In this document: in pieces, positions 1 through 8,667 of the stretch | How positions within the stretch are numbered: the stretch's first letter is position 1 | Layout: every line of letters starts with the position of its first letter | Source of the DNA: Methanobrevibacter sp. | GTDB taxonomy: Archaea > Methanobacteriota > Methanobacteria > Methanobacteriales > Methanobacteriaceae | Length of the DNA: 64,000 bases | Direction: 5' to 3' | Assembly (NCBI RefSeq): GCF_017431965.1 | Contig: NZ_JAFRKB010000005.1 | Coordinates: forward strand, 1-64,000 | Translations under genes and position numbers: made by a program | The notes under the pieces: model-generated | What the model was told of the DNA's origin: nothing | The model's database searches: none | Seen by the model: only the letters and a program-made list of their open reading frames with translations

Positions 1-116
1 ACAGACAAACCAATCCCGAAATAATAAAGAAATTATACAAAACTAAAAATGGAATTCTGACATTTTTAGACTTCCAAATGCAAAATTGGACACAAAATCA
101 CATAAAAATCAAATAA
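1..116 (+). CDS. C-terminal end of an unidentified protein (partial)
   Basis: An open frame enters from the left edge (first full codon at base 3) and ends at TAA 114-116, giving about 37 residues that end in QNHIKIK. The composition is typical of coding sequence here (Asn/Lys/Ile-rich with two aromatic-containing stretches), and no gene opposes it. There is too little sequence to name a family. It would be convergent with the methyltransferase gene that ends at 168. Inference only. Confidence 0.4.
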   Translation, partial: RQTNPEIIKKLYKTKNGILTFLDFQMQNWTQNHIKIK

Positions 117-167
117 GCCTATAAAATTTTACAGACTCAAAAAAAAGAGAAATGTTTGAGTTAAAAA

Positions 168-770
168 TTATTCTTTTTCAAACATTATCAAATAATGGGA
201 TTTTCCTTCAGGAATATCTTCACCTATTTCCTCATTCAAATAAGTCATCTTAAGACCATGGCTGTTAAACAATTCTTCCAAGTCTTGAGGTGAACTTCTG
301 ACAGGTGTTGGCGGACCTTTTGGAACGTCCCATGCCTTATAATCCATGATGGCTATTTTTCCATCATTTTTAACTATTCTTGCCAATTCATCTACAGCCT
401 CATCCATTTTTCTTGAAGCCTTGAATCCGTGGAATACGTTAACCATTAAAATGACATCAACAGAGCAATCTTCAACACCAGGAATGCCTTCAGTAATGTC
501 CGCTTCAATATTAATTAAATTTTCAACATTGTTTTCATTTTTATATTTTTCCATATCTTCAATAGAAGCATCATATATATCCACTGCATAAACAGTTCCT
601 TTATGATTATAATCTTCAAGAACCTTGATTGCATTGTGACCATCACCACAACCAGCATCCATAAAAGTCTCATCGCCCTTTAAATTCAATTCTTGAATAA
701 TCTCATCTGAATCCAGGAAATGTGCACTTGAAAATCCATGAGCCCTATGTCCATTTGCAGGTAACATCAT
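168..770 (-). CDS. Class I SAM-dependent methyltransferase
   Basis: A 200-residue protein with a Rossmann-type methyltransferase core. Motif I (DAGCGDGHN) lies near residues 38-46, the acidic end of beta-2 is AVDIYD near 63-68, and a motif IV-like stretch (DVILMVNVFHG) near 104-114. This is the family layout for binding S-adenosylmethionine. The N-terminal segment before motif I is short, and there is no substrate-recognition domain that names a target. It is a soluble protein, the last gene of a minus-strand series, and convergent with the fragment at 1-116. The substrate (small molecule, RNA or protein) cannot be read from the sequence. Confidence 0.85.
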   Translation of the reverse strand: MMLPANGHRAHGFSSAHFLDSDEIIQELNLKGDETFMDAGCGDGHNAIKVLEDYNHKGTVYAVDIYDASIEDMEKYKNENNVENLINIEADITEGIPGVEDCSVDVILMVNVFHGFKASRKMDEAVDELARIVKNDGKIAIMDYKAWDVPKGPPTPVRSSPQDLEELFNSHGLKMTYLNEEIGEDIPEGKSHYLIMFEKE

Positions 771-882
771 AATTTCACCTAAGTTATAATCTTTAAAAAA
801 TAGTATTTAATTATTATCAATATGACGTGAAATGAATATCAGTTAAAAATAGTTAAAATAAATAAAAAAAGTTATAAGAGGA

Positions 883-987
883 TTATTTTTTCCAAGTTTG
901 TTTTACTCCTCTTCCTCTTTTACTACCAGGTTTAGTATAACTTCTTTTTGGTCTGGTTCTTCTGTTAGTTCCTTTAACTTTAGCCAT
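883..987 (-). CDS. 34-residue highly basic small protein
   Basis: A short frame begins at ATG 987 and ends at TAA 883. The product is 34 residues, begins MAKVKGTNRRTRPKR, and has about 15 Lys/Arg and no acidic residue. A near-perfect ribosome binding site (AAGGAGGG) lies 7 nt upstream of the ATG, which is stronger than most genes here, so I judge it translated. Composition suggests binding to RNA or DNA, perhaps the ribosome, but it is not the eL41, eL39 or eS30 sequence I know. It stands alone between the methyltransferase and argJ with its own AT-rich upstream gap. Function unknown. Confidence 0.75.
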   Translation of the reverse strand: MAKVKGTNRRTRPKRSYTKPGSKRGRGVKQTWKK

Positions 988-1075
988 AATCTTCCCTCCT
1001 TAAAATCAATAATTATAAAATTAGAATTATATATAACAAAAAAATATTTGTTTTTAATATATTTAAAGCTTTTCT

Positions 1076-2299
1076 TTAAGTGGTGTATTCTGCATTAATT
1101 TTAACATAATCATAAGTTAAATCACAACCCCATGCAGTAGCTTCGCCATCACCCAAATCCATGTCAATATTTACAATCACATTTTTGGATTGCATAATCT
1201 TTTCAGCTCGCTCAAGGTAAGGTGTGTCTTCAAATGCCAAGATTTCACCTTTTCTTACAAGATCAACCTCATCTTCATCATCAGCTATGGCAATAGTGAC
1301 AATGTCAGGATTTAAATCACATCCGGAATATCCGATTGCTGAAACGATTCTTCCCCAATTTGGATCACCACCAAAAACAGCTGATTTGAATAAGCTTGAT
1401 GAAACAATTGATTTTGCAGCAAGCTTTGCATCTTCCAAGTTTTTAGCGCCGCATACATTAGCTTCTATGAATTTGGTAGCCCCTTCTCCATCACGGGCCA
1501 TTTTTTTAGCCAAATCAATGCATAGATAATTTAGAGCTTCCTGGAAATTAGAATCAATTTCCCCATCGCGAACAACTTCAATGCCTGATGCGCCATTTGC
1601 CATCATCAGACAGGTATCGTTGGTGCTTTCATCACCATCGACAACAATCATGTTGAAACTTATGTCTGCTGCCTTCTTTAATGCTTCATTAATGCTTTTG
1701 GCTGGAATAACCGCATCACTAACAATGAATGACAGCATTGTCCCCATATTTGGAGCAATCATTCCGCTGCCTTTTGTAATTCCTGCAATTTTAACTGTTT
1801 CCCCAGTGGTCAAAGTTACTTCAACGGCACATTCCTTCGGAAATGTATCGGTTGTCATGATTGCACGAGCAGCCGCAAGGGAATCTTCAGGTTTATTTCC
1901 CAATTTAGAAAGAGAATCATAAGCCACTTTAGAAATGGTGTCAATTGGCATTTCACGGCCTATAACACCTGTTGATGCGATAGCTATTTCATCCTTTGGT
2001 ATTTCCAAATCACGGGAAACAAGTTCCACCAAAGTTTCACAATCTTTGAAACCCTGACTTCCTGTAAAACAATTAGCATTTCCACTATTTACAAAAACCG
2101 CTGATAAAAATCCGTTTTTTATAGCTTTTTTTGTATATGTTACTGGAGCTGCAACAACTTTATTTGAAGTGAAAACTGCAGATGCAGTACTGTTTGGAGA
2201 TACGATAATGGTAACACCATATTTGCCTTCACGCGCCCCTGATACTTCAAGATTTTCAATATTTGAAAATCCTCCATCAATATTTCTAATAAAATCCAT
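1076..2299 (-). CDS. argJ: Bifunctional ornithine acetyltransferase / N-acetylglutamate synthase
   Basis: ArgJ transfers the acetyl group of N-acetylornithine to glutamate in the cyclic arginine pathway, in the cytoplasm. The 407-residue product has the family length and the self-cleavage region KGSGMIAPNMGTMLSF. The Thr of GTML (about residue 187) is the expected N-terminal nucleophile of the beta chain after autoproteolysis; most relatives have Ala rather than Gly before it. Downstream motifs such as GDPNWGRI also fit. I chose ATG 2299 rather than GTG 2308 because a GTGAT ribosome binding site sits 5 nt before it. It follows a small membrane-protein gene by 21 nt. Whether it uses acetyl-CoA as well cannot be seen. 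Confidence 0.95.
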   Translation of the reverse strand: MDFIRNIDGGFSNIENLEVSGAREGKYGVTIIVSPNSTASAVFTSNKVVAAPVTYTKKAIKNGFLSAVFVNSGNANCFTGSQGFKDCETLVELVSRDLEIPKDEIAIASTGVIGREMPIDTISKVAYDSLSKLGNKPEDSLAAARAIMTTDTFPKECAVEVTLTTGETVKIAGITKGSGMIAPNMGTMLSFIVSDAVIPAKSINEALKKAADISFNMIVVDGDESTNDTCLMMANGASGIEVVRDGEIDSNFQEALNYLCIDLAKKMARDGEGATKFIEANVCGAKNLEDAKLAAKSIVSSSLFKSAVFGGDPNWGRIVSAIGYSGCDLNPDIVTIAIADDEDEVDLVRKGEILAFEDTPYLERAEKIMQSKNVIVNIDMDLGDGEATAWGCDLTYDYVKINAEYTT

Positions 2300-2320
2300 A
2301 AAAATCACATATGAAATAAG

Positions 2321-2704
2321 TTAATAATCTGGATGACCCTTATACGTAATATTAAATTCTTCCCTGTCGCTAATATTATTATAATCAATTGCATCATATA
2401 CGTAATCGAAATCTGTGCTATTTTTGGTTACATTATTGGTCATCTCTACAGTTACATTTTCATACTGTGGTCCGTCATCCTCACCAATACCAAGAGCTAG
2501 TGAAACGCCAATGCCTGCACCAACAACAAATGCAACCAACACAAGAATGATAAAAAGCATAGTAGTTTTACTAGTTTTCCTAGGTTTTCTAGTTTTTTTA
2601 GGGATATTATTTTGTCTTTTTCTACCTCTTCTCCTATTTTGCGGAGGGGGAGAATTATACCTAGATTTTAACACCCTCTTATCATCTTTCTTTCGTCTCG
2701 CCAT
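2321..2704 (-). CDS. Small single-pass membrane protein, unknown
   Basis: A 127-residue protein not recognised as a named family. Residues 1-48 are strongly basic (many Arg/Lys with a PPPQNRRRGRKR stretch), 49-73 form one hydrophobic helix (start MLFIILVLVAFVVGAG), and the last 50 residues are acidic with several N-x-S/T sequons. The expected topology is a cytoplasmic basic tail, one membrane span and a short outer domain. It lies between argJ (21 nt downstream) and the cyclase-like gene (21 nt upstream), so it is probably cotranscribed with both. The basic tail could touch nucleic acid or lipid; this is inference. Confidence 0.7.
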   Translation of the reverse strand: MARRKKDDKRVLKSRYNSPPPQNRRRGRKRQNNIPKKTRKPRKTSKTTMLFIILVLVAFVVGAGIGVSLALGIGEDDGPQYENVTVEMTNNVTKNSTDFDYVYDAIDYNNISDREEFNITYKGHPDY

Positions 2705-2725
2705 ATTATTTCTCTTTTTAATTGA

Positions 2726-3928
2726 TTAAACAACAAATGCATAAACTAAAGCTAAAATAACTCCAACAAATCCGAATAATCCAAGCCCTAAAATATGCAT
2801 CAAATAAACGAAAATAAACACGAATGCAAATACTCCAATTAATTTCGGCTTTTCGTTTTCGACCAAATTGATTAAAGTTCTTGTAAATTCGGATGGAATA
2901 TTATAAGCGTATAATCCATTAGCCAGTTCAAAAACAACTAATGATAACGGGGATGTAGTTGGCAAATCATCAACCAATTGAGCTCTCTCGCCAGCTTCCC
3001 TCCTGCTTCTTCCAATACCTGCCCTTATTTTTGCACCATTATCAAGCGCAAACCAAGCAGCGTCAAGTCCTGCCCTTATGGCCAAATCTTTTGATGGGAA
3101 TCTTGCAATAAAGTCATCTCCACCTTCCCTATAACCTTCAAGTTCACCTTCACATTCACTTTCTATGAAATTTTTAATTCCATTCATTAGCTCTACAAGC
3201 TGGTTTCTACCATGTTTGCTAATAAATTTTGTAGAATCTATTAAATCAATGAACAAATAATTTTCCAAATCAATAGGGTGTGATTCCCTAAGTAAAAATG
3301 GAGAATCAAATACTAATGCATATTCGCCACCCAATTTAGTGAATGCAATTCCAGGAAACATTCCAACATTCTGAGTGTAATGAATAGCTCTTTCAATAGC
3401 TGCTGCACCTGTCATTCCAACAGCAGATATCACTTGAATCCCTTCAGATAAACCAATTCCGATAAGTTCAATTGCGACTCTGATTGCATCATTTTTACTT
3501 AACATTTTTGCAACAAGTTCTGTGTCGGTTTTTTCAATAATTTCTCCAGCTTCATTTTCAATGATTTTAACAAAAATGTTAATCATGTTGGAAGGATGAG
3601 GAATCTCAATATAAAAATAACGGTCACTTCCCATGATTATATTACTGACTAAAGCATATTCCTCTATTTTATTCTCCGCAGGAGACAACTCATGGAAAGT
3701 ATATTCATTAGGAATATTTTCTGCACCCACGTCACGAATAAGATTCTGCAAAATAGTATCTGAAGTAATTTCTGCCTTTTCAAGCTCGAAAAGAATAGTC
3801 TGAGTATAGTTGAATAACTCTACATATTCCGTTTCAAGAGAATTTGTTGGAAAAAATTTAGTCCCAACAGCAATAGGATTAAGCTTGGTAGTAAGCTTAA
3901 TAAAAGACTTGGTCAAACTATTAGCCAT
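2726..3928 (-). CDS. Membrane-anchored class III nucleotidyl cyclase-like protein
   Basis: A 400-residue protein. An N-terminal region (about 1-215) is of unknown fold. Then comes a cyclase-type domain (about 220-345): FIDLIDSTKF at 226-235 matches the first metal-binding strand of class III cyclases (F-x-D). EGGDDFIARF at 268-277 matches the beta-hairpin carrying the second metal Asp and also resembles GGDEF. It is followed by an amphipathic helix and an AGIG strand. Two hydrophobic helices (about 363-400) end the protein. I chose ATG 3928 over 3949 because GGTGGAGG lies just upstream; this start overlaps the preceding gene by 8 nt, so the two are translationally coupled. The product could be a cyclic nucleotide or oligonucleotide, or the domain could be catalytically dead. 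Confidence 0.65.
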   Translation of the reverse strand: MANSLTKSFIKLTTKLNPIAVGTKFFPTNSLETEYVELFNYTQTILFELEKAEITSDTILQNLIRDVGAENIPNEYTFHELSPAENKIEEYALVSNIIMGSDRYFYIEIPHPSNMINIFVKIIENEAGEIIEKTDTELVAKMLSKNDAIRVAIELIGIGLSEGIQVISAVGMTGAAAIERAIHYTQNVGMFPGIAFTKLGGEYALVFDSPFLLRESHPIDLENYLFIDLIDSTKFISKHGRNQLVELMNGIKNFIESECEGELEGYREGGDDFIARFPSKDLAIRAGLDAAWFALDNGAKIRAGIGRSRREAGERAQLVDDLPTTSPLSLVVFELANGLYAYNIPSEFTRTLINLVENEKPKLIGVFAFVFIFVYLMHILGLGLFGFVGVILALVYAFVV

Positions 3929-4946
3929 CCAAACCTCCACCTTTCTCAAGTTCTATTTCAAACTCTCCAGGATTTTCTAAAAGCATATCAGGTTTAACTG
4001 AAACAAATGGAAATTTCCAAGACCCCAATCTACCTGCAATAGTGCTTGCAATGTTTCTGGAGTTTCTTTTGATGAAAATTTCATCATGTTCACTTACACG
4101 AATTAAAATATTATATGGGGCATTTTCAGTCACTTCATCAGCCAATAGGATATTCAACTCAAAGGTGCCCGGTCTTGTAAACAAGTCATTGCGCACAGCA
4201 ATCAACGGTTTTTTCTCAAGGCCCAGCCTATCTGCAACAGTGACAGAAATATTGCCTGCATTTTTAACAGCAATTTTATAATCTTTAGGATGCACCAATA
4301 CAAAAATAACATAAGGCGCTGCGACTTCAACATCATCTACCATTTCTACAATCTTGTTAAACATTGGAATTTTGGAAAAGACACTTTCAAGTTTAGAACC
4401 CGCATTGTTTTCATTATCAATACGTATAATAGCTTGTTTGGCTATATTTAATGGTGAAATTTCCAGACCTTCTTTTCCAGTATAGATTTCCCATTTTTTG
4501 AAGTTTAATTCTTTAATAATCTCATCACAGATATGTTGCAAGATATTTTTATCTTTTTTTGGCTTTTTAGGTTTTCCAAAGGTTAATCTTCCATTTTCTA
4601 TAACGAATGGAATTCTCATAGATGATATATTTCTAAATTCAGCAGCATAATCTCTGAATTTATCATTAGATAATATTTTTGCTCTTTCAGTTGTGGCAAT
4701 ATCAAGAATAAAATGATCCGCATCATTGCCTGCCGGAACTTCTTCTACATTTTCACTTTCCAGCAATCTTTCAAATTTTTCTTTATCGTCAATATCATGG
4801 CGAAGTGATGCGTCAGCAATAATTACAAACTCATCCTCACTTTCTTCCAAAGCTTTAACGGCAGCAAGGATATTGGACATTTGAGGTTGTCCGTTTTCAT
4901 TTTTTATATAGTGTGCTACATTTGAAGCATCTACAACAACTTTCAC
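3921..4946 (-). CDS. NYN/PIN-type (Zc3h12a-like) ribonuclease with duplicated C-terminal domain
   Basis: A 341-residue protein. Residues 1-120 form a PIN-like nuclease fold: VVVDASNVAH at 3-12 gives the first catalytic Asp (D6) with the N9 typical of NYN/Zc3h12a domains. ADAS at 44-47, GNDADHFI at 73-80 and SNDKF at 93-97 supply further acidic residues. A KPKKPKKDK linker follows. Residues about 211-268 and 277-334 are two related units (PYVIFVLV... and PYNILIRV..., each with a GRLG/DRLG and a PGxFE end), presumably a sensing or binding module. The start is GTG 4946 with AGGTGAT 4 nt upstream. It overlaps the cyclase-like gene by 8 nt. Target RNA unknown. Confidence 0.7.
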   Translation of the reverse strand: MKVVVDASNVAHYIKNENGQPQMSNILAAVKALEESEDEFVIIADASLRHDIDDKEKFERLLESENVEEVPAGNDADHFILDIATTERAKILSNDKFRDYAAEFRNISSMRIPFVIENGRLTFGKPKKPKKDKNILQHICDEIIKELNFKKWEIYTGKEGLEISPLNIAKQAIIRIDNENNAGSKLESVFSKIPMFNKIVEMVDDVEVAAPYVIFVLVHPKDYKIAVKNAGNISVTVADRLGLEKKPLIAVRNDLFTRPGTFELNILLADEVTENAPYNILIRVSEHDEIFIKRNSRNIASTIAGRLGSWKFPFVSVKPDMLLENPGEFEIELEKGGGLDG

Positions 4947-5038
4947 AATATCACCTAAAAAAATCTATTATTATAAAGTTTGTTCAGTATATTATATAAG
5001 TATAATTCTAATATTTAAAGTTAATTTTTAAAGAAAAA

Positions 5039-5782
5039 TTAGATTTTATTTCTTGGGTATTTTCCAAATAAAAACCTTTCTCCACCAACATTATTAAGAT
5101 AAATCTCTATTTCATCTTCAGAAATAATATAAACAATGTAAGAATTCAAGTTTTTTCCTCTGAGTTTATAGGAAGAGAAAGATCCCGCATTGACAATAAT
5201 TGTCTCATTTATTTTCCAAATATTGGGAACATGTTTATGCCCACATAAGACTAAATCGACTTCATGTGTTGTTAATGTGTTTAGAATATCACCGGAATCT
5301 GATAAAATATTGCGTTCACGTCCTGTTTGAGGAATAGGAATAAGATGATGGTGAAAAGCGACAATGGAAAAATTTTCATTAATTACGCAATCATCCAATT
5401 GGTGTTCCAGCCACATGTGCTGAGGCCTTCCGATATGGCCCCTATTTTCATCAGGTGTGCTGCTGTCAAGTCCAATGACAGTTAAATCATCCCCCATAGT
5501 TAATTTCCAACTTCTCTCACCAATCAACTCTTCAAAAGTTTGATATCCCAAATTACGGGCATCATGGTTACCTGGAACTGCAAACAAAGGTGCATCGAAC
5601 ACTTCCAAATATTTTGCAACTTGTTCGAATTCTTTATAATATCCATTATCGGTCAAATCGCCTGTCAATATAATCATGTCTGGATTTAACTGATTAACTT
5701 CAGCTGCTGCTTGCATGAATGTTTCCTCATCGAAATCAGACCTGGAAACATGCAAATCGGAGATATGGGCAATGACTGTCAT
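5039..5782 (-). CDS. Calcineurin-like metallophosphoesterase (CpdA/Icc type)
   Basis: A 247-residue protein with all metal-binding motifs of the class III cyclic-nucleotide phosphodiesterase-like family: D9-x-H11 (SDLHV), GDLTD at 41-45, GNHD at 71-74, HHH at 144-146 and GHKH at 181-184. The GNHD motif and length fit CpdA (cAMP phosphodiesterase) better than DNA-repair Mre11. It is encoded 92 nt upstream of the NYN RNase/cyclase pair on the same strand and 5 nt after the NAC gene. That position next to a cyclase-like gene makes nucleotide second-messenger hydrolysis a reasonable guess, but general phosphodiesterase activity is all the sequence guarantees. Confidence 0.85.
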   Translation of the reverse strand: MTVIAHISDLHVSRSDFDEETFMQAAAEVNQLNPDMIILTGDLTDNGYYKEFEQVAKYLEVFDAPLFAVPGNHDARNLGYQTFEELIGERSWKLTMGDDLTVIGLDSSTPDENRGHIGRPQHMWLEHQLDDCVINENFSIVAFHHHLIPIPQTGRERNILSDSGDILNTLTTHEVDLVLCGHKHVPNIWKINETIIVNAGSFSSYKLRGKNLNSYIVYIISEDEIEIYLNNVGGERFLFGKYPRNKI

Positions 5783-5787
5783 AGTAT

Positions 5788-6138
5788 CTATTGGCTTAAT
5801 TTCATGATAGCTTCTGCCAAATCACCTTTACATTCTTCTAAAGCTGCTCTTGCTTCATCTTGTGAAACGTTCGCACTGTTAGCCACCATTTCCACATCTT
5901 CATCAGGAATTTCAATTTCATATTCAAGCTCTACTTCACGTGCTTTACCATCAATTTGATAAGTTTCCTGACCCATCACATTCATTAAACTTACACTAGG
6001 ATTATCGATAATTAACTCTTTATCATCGAAACGGATAATTACTTCACGGACGCCTTCAAGCTCTTCCATTTTCATTCCCATCTTTTTCATTTGTCTTTCC
6101 ATTTGTTTCATTTGTTTCTTATTCATTCCAGGCATCAT
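5788..6138 (-). CDS. nac: Nascent polypeptide-associated complex protein
   Basis: A 116-residue archaeal NAC, which forms homodimers at the ribosomal exit tunnel and contacts emerging chains. A Met/Lys-rich N-terminal ribosome-binding helix (MNKKQMKQMERQMKKMGMK) is followed by the NAC beta domain (VIIRFDDKELIIDNPSV, about 29-60) and a C-terminal UBA domain (about 78-116, ending EAIMKLSQ). The start at 6138 is supported by GAGG 7 nt before the ATG. The phosphoesterase gene follows after only 5 nt, so the two are probably cotranscribed. Confidence 0.95.
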   Translation of the reverse strand: MMPGMNKKQMKQMERQMKKMGMKMEELEGVREVIIRFDDKELIIDNPSVSLMNVMGQETYQIDGKAREVELEYEIEIPDEDVEMVANSANVSQDEARAALEECKGDLAEAIMKLSQ

Positions 6139-6225
6139 AAAAAATCCTCAATAAAATAACTATTTATAAATATATTTTTAATTATTATTAAAACTTGCTT
6201 AATTTTTTAAAAAAAATAATATGGA

Positions 6226-7365
6226 TTACTTTTCAAATCCATATATCTCTGTTTCAAATGTTTTCGCAACATCCTTTAACACTTCAGGAATATTAATCTC
6301 CTGCGGACACTCTTCAATGCAGTTTTCACATTCAATACAGTCTGATGCTATTCCAACATCGGGAAGCTTTGAATAGTTCAAATAAGCATTTCCGAACTGT
6401 GTCCAATCATCTCTGCCAAGAATCTTATGTTTGTTATATAAATCAAAGAGTTTTGAAATGTTTATTTCTTCAGAGCAAACATCAACACAGTATCTGCATT
6501 TTGTACAGTCCACAGTAATGTTGCTGTTAATGATTTGTGAAACCTCTTCAAGCAGCTTCAGTTCCTCATCATTCAACGGATCTGCATTGTTAAATTCATC
6601 AATATTATCTTGAAGTTGTTCCAAACTGCTTGCTCCTGTAAGTACAACACAAACATCCAAATTGGCTACAAATCTCATTGCCCAGGAAACCACTGATCTA
6701 TCAGGATTATACTCTTTCATGATATTTTCAGCTTCTTCAGGCACATCTGCAAGAAAACCTCCTTTATAGGGTTCCATAACCATTACGGGCTTATTGTATT
6801 TTTTTGCAATCTCAAAACATTTTCTGGATTCTATGCCTTCATCTTCCCAATCAAGATAGTTGATTTGCAATAATACAAACTCTATTTCAGGATGGTCAAA
6901 CAGCAATTCCTCCAAAAATTCTGCATTGCCGTGGGTTGATAAACCAATGTGTTTAATAAATCCTTCCTCTTTTTTCTTTTGAATGAATGAATACAAATCA
7001 ACATTTTTCCAGGCGGTTTCAGTATATCCGCTTACATTATGCAACATATAATAATCAAAGTACTCGACACCACAATTTTCAAGCTGTTCGGAAAATATAG
7101 GTTCAAGTTGTGATTCTTCACTAATCACAAACAATGGCATTTTAGTTGCAATTTTAAATGATTCTCGAGGGTATCTTTCAACAACAGACTTTCTGAAAGC
7201 TATCTCTCCTAATCCATCATGATAAATATATGCAGTGTCAAAATGGTTATATCCGCTTTCCATATATAAGTCAACCATCTTGTTTACCTGTTCATAATCA
7301 ATGCTTTTAAAATCATCCTCATTTAAAAGAGGTAACCTCATCATCCCCATTCCTAATTCAACCAT
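6226..7365 (-). CDS. Aldo/keto reductase with C-terminal [4Fe-4S] motifs
   Basis: A 379-residue protein. An AKR TIM-barrel fills about 1-275, with FDTAYIYHDG near 42-51 holding the catalytic Asp/Tyr pair and KIATKMP supplying the Lys. A ferredoxin-like tail follows, with CTKCRYCVDVC and CIECENCIEEC clusters. This is the common anaerobe-type AKR, expected to reduce or oxidise a carbonyl/alcohol with electrons passing through two iron-sulfur clusters. The substrate is unknown. It has its own upstream gap (7366-7569) and is a probable single-gene unit. Confidence 0.9.
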   Translation of the reverse strand: MVELGMGMMRLPLLNEDDFKSIDYEQVNKMVDLYMESGYNHFDTAYIYHDGLGEIAFRKSVVERYPRESFKIATKMPLFVISEESQLEPIFSEQLENCGVEYFDYYMLHNVSGYTETAWKNVDLYSFIQKKKEEGFIKHIGLSTHGNAEFLEELLFDHPEIEFVLLQINYLDWEDEGIESRKCFEIAKKYNKPVMVMEPYKGGFLADVPEEAENIMKEYNPDRSVVSWAMRFVANLDVCVVLTGASSLEQLQDNIDEFNNADPLNDEELKLLEEVSQIINSNITVDCTKCRYCVDVCSEEINISKLFDLYNKHKILGRDDWTQFGNAYLNYSKLPDVGIASDCIECENCIEECPQEINIPEVLKDVAKTFETEIYGFEK

Positions 7366-7569
7366 GTTATCTCATCCTTAATCTTTTTTTGTCAAACGAA
7401 CACATTAAATAGCCATGATATAATCAATGAATTTTTTCTAACGTTTAAAATATCATCAACATTATTATTTTTATCAATGATTATTATTAAATTATCTTTT
7501 TAACATCTACATCTTGAACCGAATTAATGCAAATTTCACCATTATGACTTAAATCATTCTTGACTATAA

Positions 7570-8628
7570 TTATTTCACACCACTGCCTACTTTTAAAATT
7601 GGAATTTTGCTCATGGCTAAAATTAACGCCCAACAAAATCCGATAATAATTACGCAGGACAATGGGAAATTATAAAAGTTTCTTGTCCATGAATGCATAA
7701 ATCCAAACTTGAATAAATACAATGTCAGTATATAATGTGAGAAGTATATCCCGAAACTGCAACTGCTGAATAACAATACCAGTTCGCCTAATTTCTGCTC
7801 TTTAATAGGTTTAATTTTAGATGAAATCATGTTAACATTAGCATATTTAAATGCAATGAACAAACCAACAGTTTCGGCTAAAACAAATATATTGAAGAAA
7901 TCCACAGGAGCTAAAGTAGTTCCGCCCAATCCAAGATAGTATATTTGAATGAAGTGACCTGTAATTCCAATTGCAAACAAAGCAACACCAAATAAAAAGG
8001 ATTTGACTTTTGACCAGCGAAATTCATAGTTGTGGACATAGGACCCTAATATAAAGTATCCCATAACAGAAAAGAAATTATAGATTACTCTGAATTCATA
8101 TTTGGCCTGCTCGATTTTGAAAAATCCGACAGTTGAAAATAAAGACAAAACAATTGTTATTACAATCAGATATTTAAATGCAAAATCGCCATATTCACGA
8201 ATAAAACTGCTGAGCATTGGAATTAACAAATAGATTCCAATTAAAGACCATATAAACCAAAATGGGGATGCCAAACCATGAGATCCTAAAATTATTCCCA
8301 AACAATATTCACCAGTAAAAGTGCAATTCCAGATTAATACACCCAATAGCATATAGACAAATATCCAAAAAGCGAATGGCAGCACTACACGTTTAAAACG
8401 TTTTTCTAAAAATTGCATTATATCATGTTTTCTAGTTAAAAGCAGTGCTCCACTTACAGTGAAAAATAAAGGAACACCTATACGGGTTAAACTAAAGATT
8501 CCGGAACCTATTAGCCAGGTTGTGAAATCTTTTGAATACATTCTTATGATATGTCCTAAAACAACCAGGATAATAGCAAGGGATCTTATTTCGTCTAAAT
8601 ATAAAATTCGTTTAGGACTGATTTTCAT
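7570..8628 (-). CDS. Acyltransferase 3 family membrane O-acyltransferase
   Basis: About 352 residues with roughly ten hydrophobic helices. The N-terminal motif (ILYLDEIRSLAIILVVLGHI) is the family start, including the His of the first helix, and PLFFTVSGALLL follows. These enzymes move acyl (often acetyl) groups onto cell-surface or lipid-linked sugars. I trimmed the start from 8751 to ATG 8628: the longer frame adds 41 non-conserved residues and would overlap the divergent tag gene. No clear ribosome binding site is visible. The target is probably a surface polysaccharide, pseudomurein or exported glycan (inference). Confidence 0.85.
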   Translation of the reverse strand: MKISPKRILYLDEIRSLAIILVVLGHIIRMYSKDFTTWLIGSGIFSLTRIGVPLFFTVSGALLLTRKHDIMQFLEKRFKRVVLPFAFWIFVYMLLGVLIWNCTFTGEYCLGIILGSHGLASPFWFIWSLIGIYLLIPMLSSFIREYGDFAFKYLIVITIVLSLFSTVGFFKIEQAKYEFRVIYNFFSVMGYFILGSYVHNYEFRWSKVKSFLFGVALFAIGITGHFIQIYYLGLGGTTLAPVDFFNIFVLAETVGLFIAFKYANVNMISSKIKPIKEQKLGELVLLFSSCSFGIYFSHYILTLYLFKFGFMHSWTRNFYNFPLSCVIIIGFCWALILAMSKIPILKVGSGVK

Positions 8629-8667
8629 TAAAAATATATTTAAATTAAGTTCATAATAACTATTTTT

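Noticed and set aside
898-1098. 66-codon plus-strand frame, Ser/Phe-rich
   Set aside because: Antisense shadow of the 34-residue basic protein gene; no ribosome binding site.
2415-2729. 104-codon hydrophobic plus-strand frame
   Set aside because: Opposite strand of the small membrane protein gene; its Leu/Phe richness comes from the complement of Lys/Arg codons.
2726-3928. Cas10-like GGDD reading of the EGGDDF motif, implying a type III CRISPR locus
   Set aside because: No HD domain, zinc finger, Cas proteins or repeat array nearby; class III cyclase-like fits better.
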